Shown piece by piece: positions 1 through 12,948 of a DNA stretch of 28,596 nucleotides (position 1 is its first letter; the number at the start of each line of letters is the position of its first letter). The notes below the pieces were generated by a model. That model did no database searches, had not been told where the DNA came from, and worked only from the letters and a program-made list of their open reading frames with translations. Location of the stretch: positions 1 through 28,596 of the forward strand of contig CAJPVJ010000308.1 in assembly GCA_905397405.1 (NCBI GenBank). Reading direction: 5' to 3'. Made by a program: the position numbers and the translations under genes. This stretch comes from Oppiella nova (lineage: Eukaryota > Arthropoda > Arachnida > Sarcoptiformes > Oppiidae).

Positions 1-25
1 AGTCTGTCACTCAATCAGTGAATGA

Positions 26-3000
26 ATGTCCGATACAATGCAAAATGCAATACATTTCGATGCAAACGATTGTGTCGTCAGCGATGACCACGAGGCCGGT
101 GGACACCAACGCCACACCACCACCACATCCGCCACCAACACCTCCCCCACCACCCAAACACCACACCTCCTCCACCACCCCAACCATCACACCCTGTGTT
201 CGGCCCAACAGTTGCAGCAGTTGTTGAGCGCCTCCAACACCACCGCCTCCTCAGTGGTGAAGACGACGGCCGCCGTCACGACCTGCGGACCCAAGTGCTC
301 GTCGCCCACCTCTTCGTCGCCGAAACTCAATCTGATGGCCGAACTGTTCGAGTCCGAGGAGGAGGACGATGAGGACGACGACAACTCTGAGGTATCACTC
401 AATTTAACCACTCATTCACTCACTCCTTATGGCATGTCTTGTATTATCTCGTGTGTGGCCGACACTCGTGCGTCCGCTGCACTCACGGCTCGCGAAACGC
501 ATTTGATTTCATGTGTCGTGTGTTTTGTGCCAAAAAATGAAATGAATTTTTTTTGTCAATTAATCAGATTTTTATCGCTTTATTGAAATGGTACGAAAAA
601 TACGGGAAATTAATAGAAAAAATGTTATATTGAATGTTAATTGAAAAGCCAATTGACGTGTGATTTATGAATGAAGTGATAGTTTATTAGTGAATGTAGT
701 GCTCAATGTAATGAGAATTAGATGAAAATTAGTGGAAATAGACGTGAATTAAATTCAAATGAAATCATTAGCAATAGATTAGAGACAATACTGTATGCAA
801 CACAAGACACTCGCGTATACGCTATGTTATCGCCACATGTTTTTCGTGTTTAAATGTTTTACTATTTTGTTGTTTTATGTATTAAATGTTAATTTGTATT
901 TTTTTGTTCATCGATTTCGATCTCATTTTTTGTGGTGTTTATGCTTATTATTGATTCAAAATATTTAATGTATTTCGGGGTTTGGTATGCCTTTCCATTT
1001 GATTTAATGATATTTTTATACCATTTTTAATCCGTTAATTGAGTGTTGACTGCATTTTGATAGATTTTAATTGGGATTTGCTTTTTATAATGCAAATTTT
1101 AAATGACTGATTAGTGTGTGTATTTGACAGCACTGTTACACAAGTGGTCAGACATATAGATAATACATATTTAAATTGATTCACGAAAACAATTGATATG
1201 ACAATCAATAGGAAAGCCATTGAAAAAATCTCTTCCTGAATGTGGTGTTCACTGGGTTCCGCATAACTGATTGTGAAATACTCACCAAACAGAATATTTG
1301 TTCATAAACTTCTTATTCATATTCTTACACTTACTTACCCTTTGACTCTCTTACCCGTGTTTAGGTGCATTTAGTATGTATTCTTAATCAATTCACTATA
1401 CATTGTATACATTATACACGTGACGGCTTTGTTTTGCTGTACAAACACTAGTCTGGTTTAGATGTCAATCCAATTATATTGTTAAACATTTTGTTAAATT
1501 TTGTTAAATTAGGAAACATATCGAAAATCAAATTTAATAACACTATACCTCCTGACAATTGAATACATGTCTATGGTATTAAATACAGTATTAAACTAAT
1601 ATTACATAATTTTTGACTCAATTGTTAGTGTTTTATGAATAGAAAAAATAGTTGGATTACTTTTTTTTATATGATTGCTCTGAAATATAGTAATAACTTA
1701 TACGGTATTTATAATTACATATTAATAAAGTGTGCTTTAGTTGAGAGGCTTTAGGTATGACTTCCAACAGGAAAATTGAATCTCAATGTTGTTATTGTCT
1801 GTAATAATGGCATAAAATATTATTTTGTATTGTAAATAATAGAGCCGTTTGTATTGAAATGGTTTAACGGTTGGCTAGACTTTCAATAATTAATTTATAG
1901 TTTAATTGTTGAGACAATCAATGATAACAATCTGTAATGTGATTGTATTTTGTATGACACAAATAGGTTGAGTCGTTCACATTAGACGAAGAGCCTGTCG
2001 TCGACACAAACGCTTCCAAATTCTTATTGTCTGCCGAAACCTCTGACTCCAAACTGGTTACAGGTATTTGTCAATCGATTGACGGCTTGTTTGTTGTGAT
2101 GTTTGTTTTAATTCGCATTCAATACATTGAAAAGGCATTCATTTGGGAGAACCCGCAGAAATGGACGCCCAGTCGCGAGCAAACCTCGAGGCGCTACTCG
2201 AAGCCGGTATGACATGAATTGTGTTGATTTGGTTGTGGGATATCGTGTTAATTGACGCGTGAATGGTGTGATTGCAGACAAGCATCTGATCGACGCGGAC
2301 GTCCTGAGACGGATCGCCTCGTCGCTGGCCGTGAGTGACGTCCACTGCGCTCTGGACGAGGCCGCGCAGGCCATCGCCAAAATGCGGATCAGCGACTCCC
2401 AGCTCACAGCCATCACCCCATTGACTGCCAACGTGTTGCACAAATCGGCGGATCCATCGCAAGAATTGACAGCTAGTATGGAGGGCTCGTCGCGACTGAT
2501 GGACGACCGGTCCGAGAGGTGTAGTGTCAACGAAGTGACAGAAGAGGGCGAAAGCTTTCTGTCGTTCGCGTGCTCTTCGGGTCACTACGAACTGGCGAAA
2601 CAACTGTTGGTCGCGCGCGCCAATGTTGAGGATAGGGGTCTCAAAGACACCACACCTCTGATGGACGCCGCGAACGGCGGACACCTGGAAATTGTTGAGC
2701 TCTTAATCAAACACAACGCCGAAGTGAACGCTCAGACATCTCAAGGGAATACTCCACTGATGTTCGCCTGTGCCGGTGGTCACGAGGAAGTGGTGAAACT
2801 GTTGCTCAAAAACGGCGCCAACGTTGAGGACCACAACGAGAACGGACACACGCCTCTCATGGAAGCTGCCAGCGCTGGTCACGTGACTGTGGCCACCATT
2901 CTCGTTGAACACGGCGCCAGTATTAACACGCATTCAAACGAATACAAGGAGTCGGCGCTCACTCTGGCCTGTTATAAGGGACACTTGGAAATGGTTCGCT

Positions 3001-6000
3001 TCCTACTGGAGGCCGGCGCCGATCAGGAGCACAAAACTGACGAAATGCATACCGCGCTTATGGAGGCCTCTATGGACGGTCACGTGGAAGTGGCGCGTCT
3101 ACTGCTGGACTCCGGGGCGCAGGTGAATATGCCGGCTGACAGCTTCGAGTCGCCCCTAACGCTGGCCGCCTGTGGCGGACACGTAGAGCTGGCGATGCTT
3201 TTGCTGGAAAGGGGCGCCAATATCGAGGAGGTGAACGACGAGGGATACACACCTTTGATGGAAGCCGCCCGAGAGGGTCACGAAGAGATGGTGGCTCTGC
3301 TGCTAAGTCAAGGCGCGGACATCAACGCCCAGACAGAGGAGACTCAGGAGACGGCCCTAACACTCGCCTGTTGTGGGGGTTTTCTGGACGTCGCGGACTT
3401 TCTGATCAAAGCCGGTGCCGACATCGAAGCCGGCGCTAACACACCGTTAATGGAAGCGGCACAGGAGGGGCACCTGGATCTCGTGCGCCATCTCATCAAC
3501 TCTGGTTCCAATGTGAACGCGATGACCAGTTCGGGCGACACGGGATTGATGTACGCCTGTGAGAACGGACACACGGATGTCGCGGAGCTCCTACTACAGG
3601 CCGGCGCCGACTTAGAGCACGAGGCGGAGGGCGGCCGCACGTCGTTGATGAAGGCGTCGCGCGCCGGACACCTCTGCACCGTTCAGTTCCTGATCAATAG
3701 GGGCGCGAATGTGAACAAAGTGACCGCAAACAACGATCACACGCCCCTCTCCCTGGCCTGTGCGGGCGGACACCTTGCGGTCGTCGAGCTTCTGTTGGCC
3801 AACGGATCCGATCCGACGCATCGCCTTAAGGACAGCTCAACAATGCTTATAGAGGCGGCCAAAGGCGGCCACACGACTGTTGTCCAGTTGCTCATCGATT
3901 ACCCAACGAATCTGATGGCACCGTCACCTCCTCTTAACGCGTCAGCCGATGCCGAGCCGACGCCAAGGGTCCCCCCGCACGGCCTCCAACTCGAGGACAC
4001 TTCCAGTCGAACGCATTCTTCCATTTCGTCTCTTCAATCAAAACTAAATCTTCAGAAATCGATTTCAAAGAAAAATATTCCCAAAGATAACAATACTTTA
4101 AACTCAACGAATGTAATGACAAGCAAAGGGTCCGATCAGACGGACAGTTATGTCTCGTTCTCAAAGGGCCGTTCAGTTAACAAAGTGTTGGAACGGAGTC
4201 TCTCTGACGGCGGCGTCTCACCGACGACGCCCACCAATGTGAGCGCCGCCGAGTCGTCCACTTTCTCGAGCATTGATGCTCTGAAAGAAGCCGAAAGACT
4301 TGAGGCGAGGATTAACGATATGATCCGCAGAACCGATGAATTGGATCCCGCGAAAGAGGAACAGATCCGACAGAAGCAGCAAATTCTCGAAGAGTTGCAG
4401 AGAGTGGAGCGCGAATACCAGGCCCATTGGCAGCAACAACTCATTCAGTGTTATCAGGCGGGCCTCTCGTGCGGGCCCTCCTTATCCCAACTCTCGGCGA
4501 ACATACCCGTCGATAGTAGTGGTCTCACCTCTCAAGGAATGCCTGTTTTAGAAATGCCCTCTTCGTTGCAAAAACCTCTCAAAACCGAAACACCGTTTCA
4601 AATGCCTTCTGCCATCAGTCAGTCCACCGGTTTTCAGACAACACCGACACCGTTGGCCACTGACTGTCCCATGAATTTGCCGGCAGTTCCCACGCAAACG
4701 ACATTTACGAATACGATGAGCACATCGACGAACACACCCCTCTCTATATCAACCCCACCGGCGAACCGCCGCTTTCGGCCCAACAGTAAAATCAAAAGTA
4801 TTTCATCGAAACACTCGCACCAAACGACTCCTAATTTCTTAAAGTCCTTGAGTTCGTCGCTCACATCGGAAGAGGTGGAGAAAAATAACCTGAAAAACGC
4901 CATTAATTCTGAACATTTGGATCAGAATAGTAGCAATTCTTCGGCCAGTAGTGGTCCACAGACGCAGACAAGTCTTCTACAACAGCAACAAATGATTTTA
5001 TCGGAATTGGCCCAGAATTTCAGTACCCGACCCGAAACCCTACAGTTCCTTCAGGCGGCCGCCAATAACATGAAGATCGACCCCTCGATCCCATTCTTAT
5101 TGCCGCGACTTTTCGAGCCAAACGTCTCGTTGAGTCAGACGTCTGTCATTCAATCACATCAAAGCCAACCGCCGACCACTCAATCCGTTTCGCATTTAAC
5201 TCAATCGATTCAGACGAGCACTTCCACAGTGACTGCAAATCATGACAGCGTTAAGAAGTCTCTGCAGATATCCTCGAAACCAAATAAAGTGAATAAATCG
5301 GCAAAAGTGGACAACTCGTTGCCGACACCCACACCGGCGCCCACTACTCCGCAACCGATGCCTCCGAGTGGTTCGCTTCACATCAATCAGACGACACAAA
5401 CGACATCTCTGTTGCAGACATTAACCAACGATCAGTTAATGCTTCTGAAGACGCAGTTTGCAGCCGCCGCCTCAACCGCCACCCAAACGGACGGACCCCC
5501 TCTTCTCAATCAATTGTCCGCCACAGCGACCACTGCGCCGACTCTTATCAGTCAAGCAGTATATTCTGGTTCTACGGGCGAAGGCATATACGCGATGGGA
5601 GCGCCGGCTTTTCCCGTTTCGTTGACATTATCTCCGGTTACCATCGCTCCCTCTGCGACCACCACTGCGTCTAATCGACCCTCAATTATATCGACAATAA
5701 TTCCAAACCCGGGCGACGGCGTCGACAGTAATACGCAAACCATTGTCTCAAATGCAAACCTGACTGACATTACTTCAAGTAATTATTTACATAACTATTG
5801 CCAGTATTTGAATGTTATCTCAAATAATGCTTCTCTGGGTTTAGTCTCTTCTCCGTCACAAATCGCCGGATTTGAGCCATCGATGGCTCCAAACAATTTG
5901 TCGCCTCTTCTGATCAGTCATTTTCACGCCGACTCGTCCAACGCGTCCACTAATATAACGACATCTCTGTCCCAATCGGTGAACACCAGTATGTCTTCAA

Positions 6001-9000
6001 TAGACACTCACATGTCTTACTCGCTTCCCAACTCCATTGGCTCCACGAATGTTGTCTCGAATTCTAATGATTTGGATTTGAAAATCAAATCAATTAAGAC
6101 GGATGTCATACTACAGAACACGTTGAGCACAACCACCACAACCCCATCCAACATAAGGATCCCATCGCCCCCTCCGTGGTATCCGCCCGTCGACTTAGAT
6201 TCTCAAACGGACAGCAATCACGACACGGCTCTGACACTGGCCTGCGCTGGAGGTCACGAGGAGTTGGTGTCGCTGTTGTTGAACAGGGGGGCGGAGCTCG
6301 AGCACAGAGACAAGAAGGGCTTTACGCCGTTGATGTTGGCGTCGACGGCGGGCCACCTGAACGTCGTGGAGATAATGCTGAACAACGGCGCCGATATGGA
6401 GGCCCAGTCCGAGCGGACTAAGGACACGGCCCTATCGCTCGCCTGTTCGAGTGGGCGCTACGAAGTGGTGGAGATTCTGTTGTCGCGCGGCGCTAACAAA
6501 GAGCACCGAAACGTCTCGGACTACACGCCGCTAAGTCTGGCCGCGTCTGGCGGTTACGTCAACATAATAAAGCTGTTGCTGAGTCACGGCGCGGAAATCA
6601 ACTCCCGGACCGGTTCTAAACTGGGAATCTCGCCGCTCATGTTGGCCGCCATGAACGGTCACGCGGCCACTGTTAAGCTGCTCCTCGATATGGGCAGCGA
6701 TATCAACGCCCAGATCGAGACCAACCGCAACACCGCCTTAACGTTAGCCTGTTTTCAGGGCAGGTGTGAAGTGGTGGGTCTGTTGCTGGACAGACGGGCC
6801 AATGTTGAGCACAGGGCTAAAACAGGGTTAACGCCTTTAATGGAAGCCGCTTCCGGTGCAATACAACTCCAGCCTGCGCAAGACGAGCTGTTTCCGCGAC
6901 TACAGTTGCGTTGTGGACAAGGAAGTAGCTCTCTGTGCCGCAATTGGTATCGCAGTCTGTTTCCCGTGATGGCAAAACACCTTGACCTGCTGACCAGAGG
7001 AGCCATCGTCGATGTGAAGAACAAAAAAGGCAATTCTCCGCTTTGGTTGGCCTGTAATGGCGGACATTTAGATGTCGTTCAACTTCTGGTGAACGCCGGC
7101 TGCGATATCGACAGTCAGGACAACCGCAAAGTGTCGTGTCTTATGTCTGCCTTCCGCAAGGGTCACGTGAAAGTCGTCAAATGGATGGTTAAACACGTGA
7201 ATCAGTTCCCGGCGGACCAGGAGATCACCCGATTTATAGCGTTGATTAACGACAAGGAGTTGCTGAAGAAGACGAACCAATGCGCGGAGATCTTACGTCA
7301 GGCGAAGGAACGACAGGCCGCTGAGGCCAACAAGAATGCGACCATTCTTTTGGAAGAAATTGATTTGGAGCGCACCCGAGAGGAGCACCGGAAGGCTGCG
7401 GCCGCTCGACGTCGCGAACGGAAGCGCATCAAGAAGAAGGAGAAACAAGAGCTCATTAAGTCGTCGACAAAGACGGGACCCTCTGATGGCAGAGTGAAAG
7501 GCAAAGACGACGACGACGATGACCTACTGCTGCTGTTGCTGCTGAGCTTACTACTCCTGCTGCTGCTTCTGTATCACCTTCACTAAGGTGGCGGTCAAGG
7601 ACAACAACAACGCGGCGGCGGAGGTGGTGTCTTTCTCCGCTTTGTTTTCGAAAATCAAACGCCGAGAGTATTGGTCGACGAGAAACCAAAGTCTGCTCCC
7701 AAAGAGACGGAGAAGCAAAAGAAAGTGGTGAATAGTTCCCATTTGACGAACCATTTGAATGCAAACTCTGTGAAGAAGTCGAGCGCACAGCCAACCAGTG
7801 CTAGAAATAAGAGGAAAGACGACTCGATTCCAAGTGATAGCGATTCGACTCAAGAGAAGACTGCTGTCAAGAGTAACGCATCAAATGTGTTGACAAACGC
7901 AACGCATTCTCATAAGAATGTCCACAAACCCGGTGGCGACCACTCGTCCACTAAACCTGATATGTGAGTCAAATAACAAATTTTCATTGAAATGAATATT
8001 TTTTATAACAAATGCTTATTTCATGAAACGAATAGATTCAGCGAATTAACGGTCGAAATGAATGCAAACAACTCGAGTTCTGTAAGCCATAGAAGTCCTA
8101 ATTACTCGGTATCTAAAGGGACGGCTTCGTCGACGACTGCGAACAACAGTCAACCCAAAAAGGGTCAGAAGCGAGAGGAGGGCTGGAAGGAAGTGGTCCG
8201 CAAGTCCAAGAAAGTTGTTGTTCCCTCCAATGCCATCAGTCGAGTGATAGGTCGCGGCGGTTGTAATATAAACGCAATCAGAGAGGTGTCCGGCGCTCAC
8301 ATCGAAGTGGAGAAGCAGAAGGGACAGGGAGACCGAATGGTGATCATTAAAGGGTCGGCCGACGCCACCCGACACGCCCAGCAACTGATCACTGCTCTCT
8401 CGAAAGAGACGGAAAAGGATTTGTCGGAAATCATAAAGTCTATGGGTTTGAGTCGACCCACAAGTGTGAGCAGCGATGAGATCGTCTCCACTCGTAATCC
8501 GTGCAAAAGCCAGAGCACAGCAGTCATGGGTTCGACATCCCGGCAGTCATCCATTGCCCCCAATGTGTTGAAGTCGTCATCCTTGAGCTCTGTCTGCACG
8601 ACGAGTTCGTCCTCCAATGTGACCACATATACGAATCGCTCGACTCTGTTGGTCAGACCGTCCGTCCCCAGCACCCAGTCGTCCGCCCCGTTCGTCAACG
8701 CATGGAATACTAAGAACACGACTTCCAATCGAATGCCTTCAATAAGCTCAGCGCCGGTCTCCACAACTCAACAGTCGGGGGCCGTCAGCACCAAATCGAC
8801 CGTTTCGTACACAATGGCTGTGGCGGCCAAAGGGAAGAACACCAAAACCACTTCCGTCTCCAACACAATCCCTGCCATTCCTAAAGTCGTATCCAGTGCT
8901 GAAGTTAAACCTGAGAACACAATGAAGACCACATCCGCTTCGATGACAAACCATTTGCGTCCAACCGGTGCACCACAAGGCGTACAGCCTTTCCATCAAA

Positions 9001-11241
9001 TGTTTACCGGCGCTCGCGTTCCCGTTCCTATGAACAGCTCGAATGGCGTTAAGAATTCATCATATCTTCCGACAACTAAACAGCCGTTTAATAATCTCCA
9101 GACCGTCACGACATCGCAGTCGCCAACAAAGTCCGCTCCACCCGTCACTTCGGATGACGATAAGCCCCCGCCGGCTACCACTCCCGAGTACACGCCCTTC
9201 AACAACCTGTTCAGCAAAGTAGCGCAGGCGAGCGTCTGGGGTCAGTCCAAAGACAAGCCCAACTTCGCCAGCGTTGCCGCCTCTGGACTCACGTCCGTCG
9301 CCTCAACCAATGCTAATCATCACTCAAACAGTTTGTCCGCAACATTAGGACTACCGGTTCAACAGAATACACAAAAAGAGCTGTCGATTGACGCGAGTAA
9401 GGCTCCGGGCTATAGAGGAAACCTACACATATCGCCCAGTAATGTCTCGCTGTCGTCCACACCCTCCTCGTCATCCGGCACATCAAACTTGGGTCCCATA
9501 GGCAGTGGTCACGCCAGGAGTGCTCCCTGTACTCCGCCACTGGTGGCCAACAACACCGGTCCACTCACGCCTTCCAGTGGCACTTCAAAAATGACAACAA
9601 CTCCGCCCCTATCGGCAACTCCAACCCCTCCGCCGCCCCAGAATATTCACATACAGAACAACCGTCTGATGTCTGACCCCCAGAATCAGATGTTTTCGAT
9701 GACAAACGAGTCGAACGTATCGCCAATTAGTGGTAACCCGTCTCCGAGTCATCAGTTGAACGTGTCGTCTGTTGTGAGCACTTCATCGTCGGCCACATCA
9801 TACCAACCGCTCCTTCAGTCAACAGCCATCGGCCCTAATATACAGCCGATTGTCTCAAATACCAATAAATCTCAGAGTTATAGCATGTCTTCATCCATGA
9901 ATATCCCGCAAAGGCATACATATGTGACGCATACCACACACAGTCAGAGCACTCCCATGCCATCCGTGGCGAGTGTGCATCCCATGCAAATGGCTGGTGA
10001 CCCGAACCCTCAAGTATTTGGTGGTAACGCCGGTAATACCCTCCAAAGTAACCTCAACCCAAACGCGCCGGACTTCTCAACTCGTGCGTCAATTATGCAG
10101 TCCTCCCATCAGATGAATGGGCCGTCAATGACACCGCAAAAGAGAATATCAGCCAATTCTGGAACAAATTCGTCGCCAAACGCAGCCCTCGTTCTTCAGG
10201 AGCAGATGAGGGCCGCCTTTTTGGCCGCCTCTGCGAACCTACAGTTGCAGACACTGCAGAAACAACAGGCCGTCCGCATGCAAATGGCAGCTAATCCTGC
10301 CCTTCATAACAACCACTTAGCCGTCAATGACTTCGGCGCCAACACTCCGCCGCCATCTCCAGAAACCCTACGACTACTGCACACCGCCATCAATAGTCTG
10401 CCGAACGCCTCCAACTCGTCCCACAACTTGCAACACTTCGGGCTAATGTCGGCAAACAATTATCTGCCACAACAGACCAGACTCTCGCAGTCGTCCATCA
10501 ATGCGATGGCCGTCCAGAAGGAAATGGAGCCCAAAGTGGACTACGAGGAACGCAAACCAATGCCCCGTCCCATCGGCACAGAGAGGGCTCAGCGCAAGAA
10601 CCCAATGCCGATGTTCTCGCAGATGAGTTCGTTGTCCAATACGAACACAAGTGAACAGATGTGGCCCTTCGATGCCAACGATGTGAACGAACAGTGGCTC
10701 CAAACACAGCAACACATGAATGCGAGCATCCATTCAAACAATTTGATGACAGATAACACTATGTCTGCTATGAATCAAAACCTTTTCAATCCGGAAGAGG
10801 TTTCGCATTTTGATGGCACATCATATCACGTAAGAATCACACCATTCCTCTCGTAGCGTACGGTTTGTAATGAATAGGTTTCCGTTCAGATGAATATGGG
10901 CTCACATGCGGCCAATCCTCTCAACTACTCGGCATCTGGTTTACCGATGATGGGCGTGAATGGGGTGCCGCCACACATGTCCGCACTCTACCAGTCAATG
11001 TCTACCAACTCCGGGATGAATGTGACGCAAGACAGCGATTACTGGAACTCCAAGATTGGGTCGTTATCTTCGGGGGCAACGGATGCCAGCGCTCTGTCCG
11101 GCAACCCGTCGAACGGCGACCAGAAAATGGTGAGTCTTATAGTGATTACAATTTGCAGTGAATGTCCACTAAAACACCGCTTTCCATACTCTCTCTCTCG
11201 CATTGATACAGAACTGGAACCACTGGAACCATAACACGTGA
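26..11241 (+). CDS. mask: Mask / ANKHD1-ANKRD17 homologue: multiple ankyrin repeats, single KH domain
   Basis: Seen: exons 26-391, 1967-2063, 2159-2206, 2278-about 7963, 8036-10829, 10890-11129 and 11212-11241 join in phase at GT-AG sites. An in-frame TGA at 23-25 precedes the first ATG; another Met follows at 38. Exon 1 is His/Thr/Pro-rich and ends in an acidic run; exon 2 starts VESFTLDEE, as in ANKHD1. A first ankyrin block lies at about 2545-3905, a coiled coil at about 4270-4450, a long Ser/Thr/Gln linker, then a second block at 6210-7200 and a Lys/Arg-rich helix. The KH domain (8185-8395) has an intact GRGG loop. The protein ends WNHWNHNT. Predicted length is about 3,080 residues, against 2,542 in human ANKHD1 and about 4,000 in fly Mask. 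Family knowledge: cytoplasmic and nuclear scaffold acting in receptor tyrosine kinase and Hippo/Yorkie signalling. Odd: an in-frame TAA at 7584-7586 inside exon 4 and a scrambled repeat at 6860-6980 (see findings). Confidence 0.95.
392..1966 (+). other. mask intron 1, AT-rich, nothing else recognised
   Basis: The intron starts GTATCA after the Glu codon ending exon 1 and ends ACAAATAG before GTTGAGTCG. It joins phase 0 to phase 0. It is AT-rich, has no long ORF, RNA gene or mobile-element end that I can see, and is by far the longest intron of this gene; the others are about 60-95 bases. Confidence 0.8.
7500..7680 (+). other. mask: Frame-ambiguous stretch inside mask exon 4
   Basis: The main frame reads an Asp run, then 16 residues that are nearly all Leu, then stops with TAA at 7584-7586. 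The same frame is open again from 7587 to the donor at 7964 (GTGAGT). Between, the second frame reads an Ala/Thr run (PTAAVAAELTTPAAASVSPS) and the third reads VAVKDNNNAAAEVVSFSALF, both more like the Thr/Ala-rich segment human ANKHD1 has here than poly-Leu is. I could not find a convincing short intron that removes the stop. Unresolved: base errors, a non-obvious intron, or a genuine change. Confidence 0.6.
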
Positions 11242-11799
11242 CAAACTACTCACACAATTGATTCGGGATTTTATGTCATAAACTATAAGACTATACGATA
11301 ATCAATACATATATTAAACGAACGAATCGGTGGTTGACAGCTGTTGTCAATGCATTGGTTGAGTTCAGTGAGTGATTATAGAATGAATGCAAACATATAT
11401 TATTGTTAATTATTATAAATATTATAAACGCCAACAAAATATATTAAAGGTATGATTGATTAGAAAACGTTGAATCTATTGTCTATTGGATTGCATTATA
11501 AGCTAAATTTTTCTATAATTATTACTGTGAATGCTGGCTGTGTAATCAAAGCCAGCATTATTACTAAAAATACAAATTAAAAAAGCATTGTTTTGGAGTT
11601 AAATAAAGTATGCTTTTCTCTGTTATGTAATTAGCCAACATATAAAAAAAGCGTCGATTGATTATTTCCAATCAATTGATACGATTTATTTTGATTTGAT
11701 TTTAGTTATAAATTTGGTTTCCATTTATATTTATTTTATGACTTTTTTATGTAACTAATGACTCGTGTTTGGTATACGGGATATACCGGTAATTTGCAA
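11242..11799. other. Convergent spacer between mask and mRpL1, with mask polyadenylation signal
   Basis: AT-rich 3' UTR/spacer between the mask TGA (11239-11241) and the L1 stop (11800-11802, minus strand). A canonical AATAAA lies at 11602-11607 on the plus strand and could serve mask, giving a 3' UTR of about 0.4 kb. No other feature is visible. Confidence 0.6.
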
Positions 11800-12948
11800 T
11801 CAAAGGGAAGTCAATGCCTTGTCGTCGTCCCCTTTATCGTCAGCTTCATCGTCGACCGCCTCCTCGGCATTCCGGGCCTCATATCCGTCCACATAATCCC
11901 AGAACTTGAGTGCAAACTCTTCTTTCGATGGTTCGCTTCGTATGAGAACTCGAGTTATGAACGGAACTGAAGACAAATGTATGAAATATGGTATTTGTAG
12001 TAATAGTGCCATAACTCGTGTGTGCATACAATGGCATACCTATACTGGTGGAGGGCTTATGCTTCTCGATAGTGGACAATAAAAAGGTGAGATTCTGGTG
12101 CAAGTGTTGGTCACTCATATCATCGGCTGGCTTGCCGTGCGCTTGGCTTGGGTTCAGGCTGAGCTTGAGCAGAAAGTGATTGAATATGAGTTAAGGAAAC
12201 TGCTTGACTAACTGGTCAAAGAAGTATAGCTTCGGGTCTAATGGGGACTGTTTGGTGGGGAACGCCTGCATGAGTAGACCCCGAATGCCGGCCAACTCGA
12301 CCAACAGGTCTCCGTGACAGACGAGGTCATCGAAGTTACTCATCGATAGGTCGCCCTTCTGTAGCATTTTGATGATCTCGAGGCCTCCGACCACATCAGC
12401 GCCCGCCTCCTTGGCGTCAAACTTGTCCAGTAGAAAGAATGTCTACCGATAATAAGACGCCAAGTGAACTTTGAGTTTGAAAACACCTATTCTCTATTAC
12501 GGAAACTTACGTAGCGTTTTAAACCAGAAGAAAAACCACGAATTCAGCTTGAGTTCGGTCGTCTCGACGACAGCGTTGGGGTCGTTGAGGACAGTCTTGT
12601 CGTGGGTCTCCCTATGCATAGCGATCGCCTCCACCAACGAGTGGTGTCTTTGTTTGTATAACTCAGTGACGTAGACGTCGTCCATAAGTGAGTCCAAGTC
12701 CTTGAGGTGGTTGTCTGAGAATCTTCGCGGACCCACATTCAGGGCACTGACGGGGGGAGCAATGGATCGCTTGAATTGTATACACAAACGCTAATCAAGT
12801 AATCATAGGTGACGTACGACTTGTCGATCTTGAGTTTGTCTGGTGTCCACACCTTAGGGCCCGCTTTCTTCGCCTCTTCCTTCTTAATCTTAGACAACCT
12901 CTGCTTCTCACGCGTGGCGGCGATCCGTTTGCCTCTTCGCGCCGCCAT
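11800..12948 (-). CDS. mRpL1: Mitochondrial 39S ribosomal protein L1 (uL1m)
   Basis: Seen on the minus strand: exon 1 12948-12818 (basic start, ATREKQRLSKIKKEEAKK), exon 2 12746-12511 (AIAMHRETHDKTVLNDPNA, the metazoan uL1m signature), exon 3 12442-about 12213 (KEAGADVVGG, the L1 glycine turn), exon 4 about 12158-12040, exon 5 11966-11800 (PFITRVLIRSEPS, acidic tail). Donors GTACGT, GTAAGT, GTTAGT and GTATGC are good; introns are about 54-73 bases. Known role: uL1 forms the L1 stalk of the large mitoribosomal subunit and helps release deacylated tRNA. Odd: the exon 2 donor leaves one extra base and the exon 3 acceptor is phase 0, so they do not join in frame, and about 25 residues expected there are not seen. 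The transit peptide may sit in an unseen upstream exon. The exon 3/4 boundary is approximate. Confidence 0.8.

Noticed and set aside
392-586. Extension of the first mask exon past 391
   Set aside because: The continuation has no similarity to the family, and splicing at GTATCA to 1967 restores the conserved SEVESF junction in phase.
2108-2684. Long minus-strand ORFs opposite the mask ankyrin region
   Set aside because: They mirror the codon pattern of the well-supported plus-strand exons and show no family features.
6755-7033. Micro-inversion as cause of the scrambled ankyrin repeat
   Set aside because: None of the three reverse-strand frames restores the expected residues in order; a faint TAIPIAAQRA match lies at the wrong place for an inversion.
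7533-7583. Poly-Leu run at the end of the first mask ORF as a membrane anchor
   Set aside because: Mask is a soluble protein, the run is CTG/CTT triplet sequence in a doubtful frame, and the other frames fit the family composition better.
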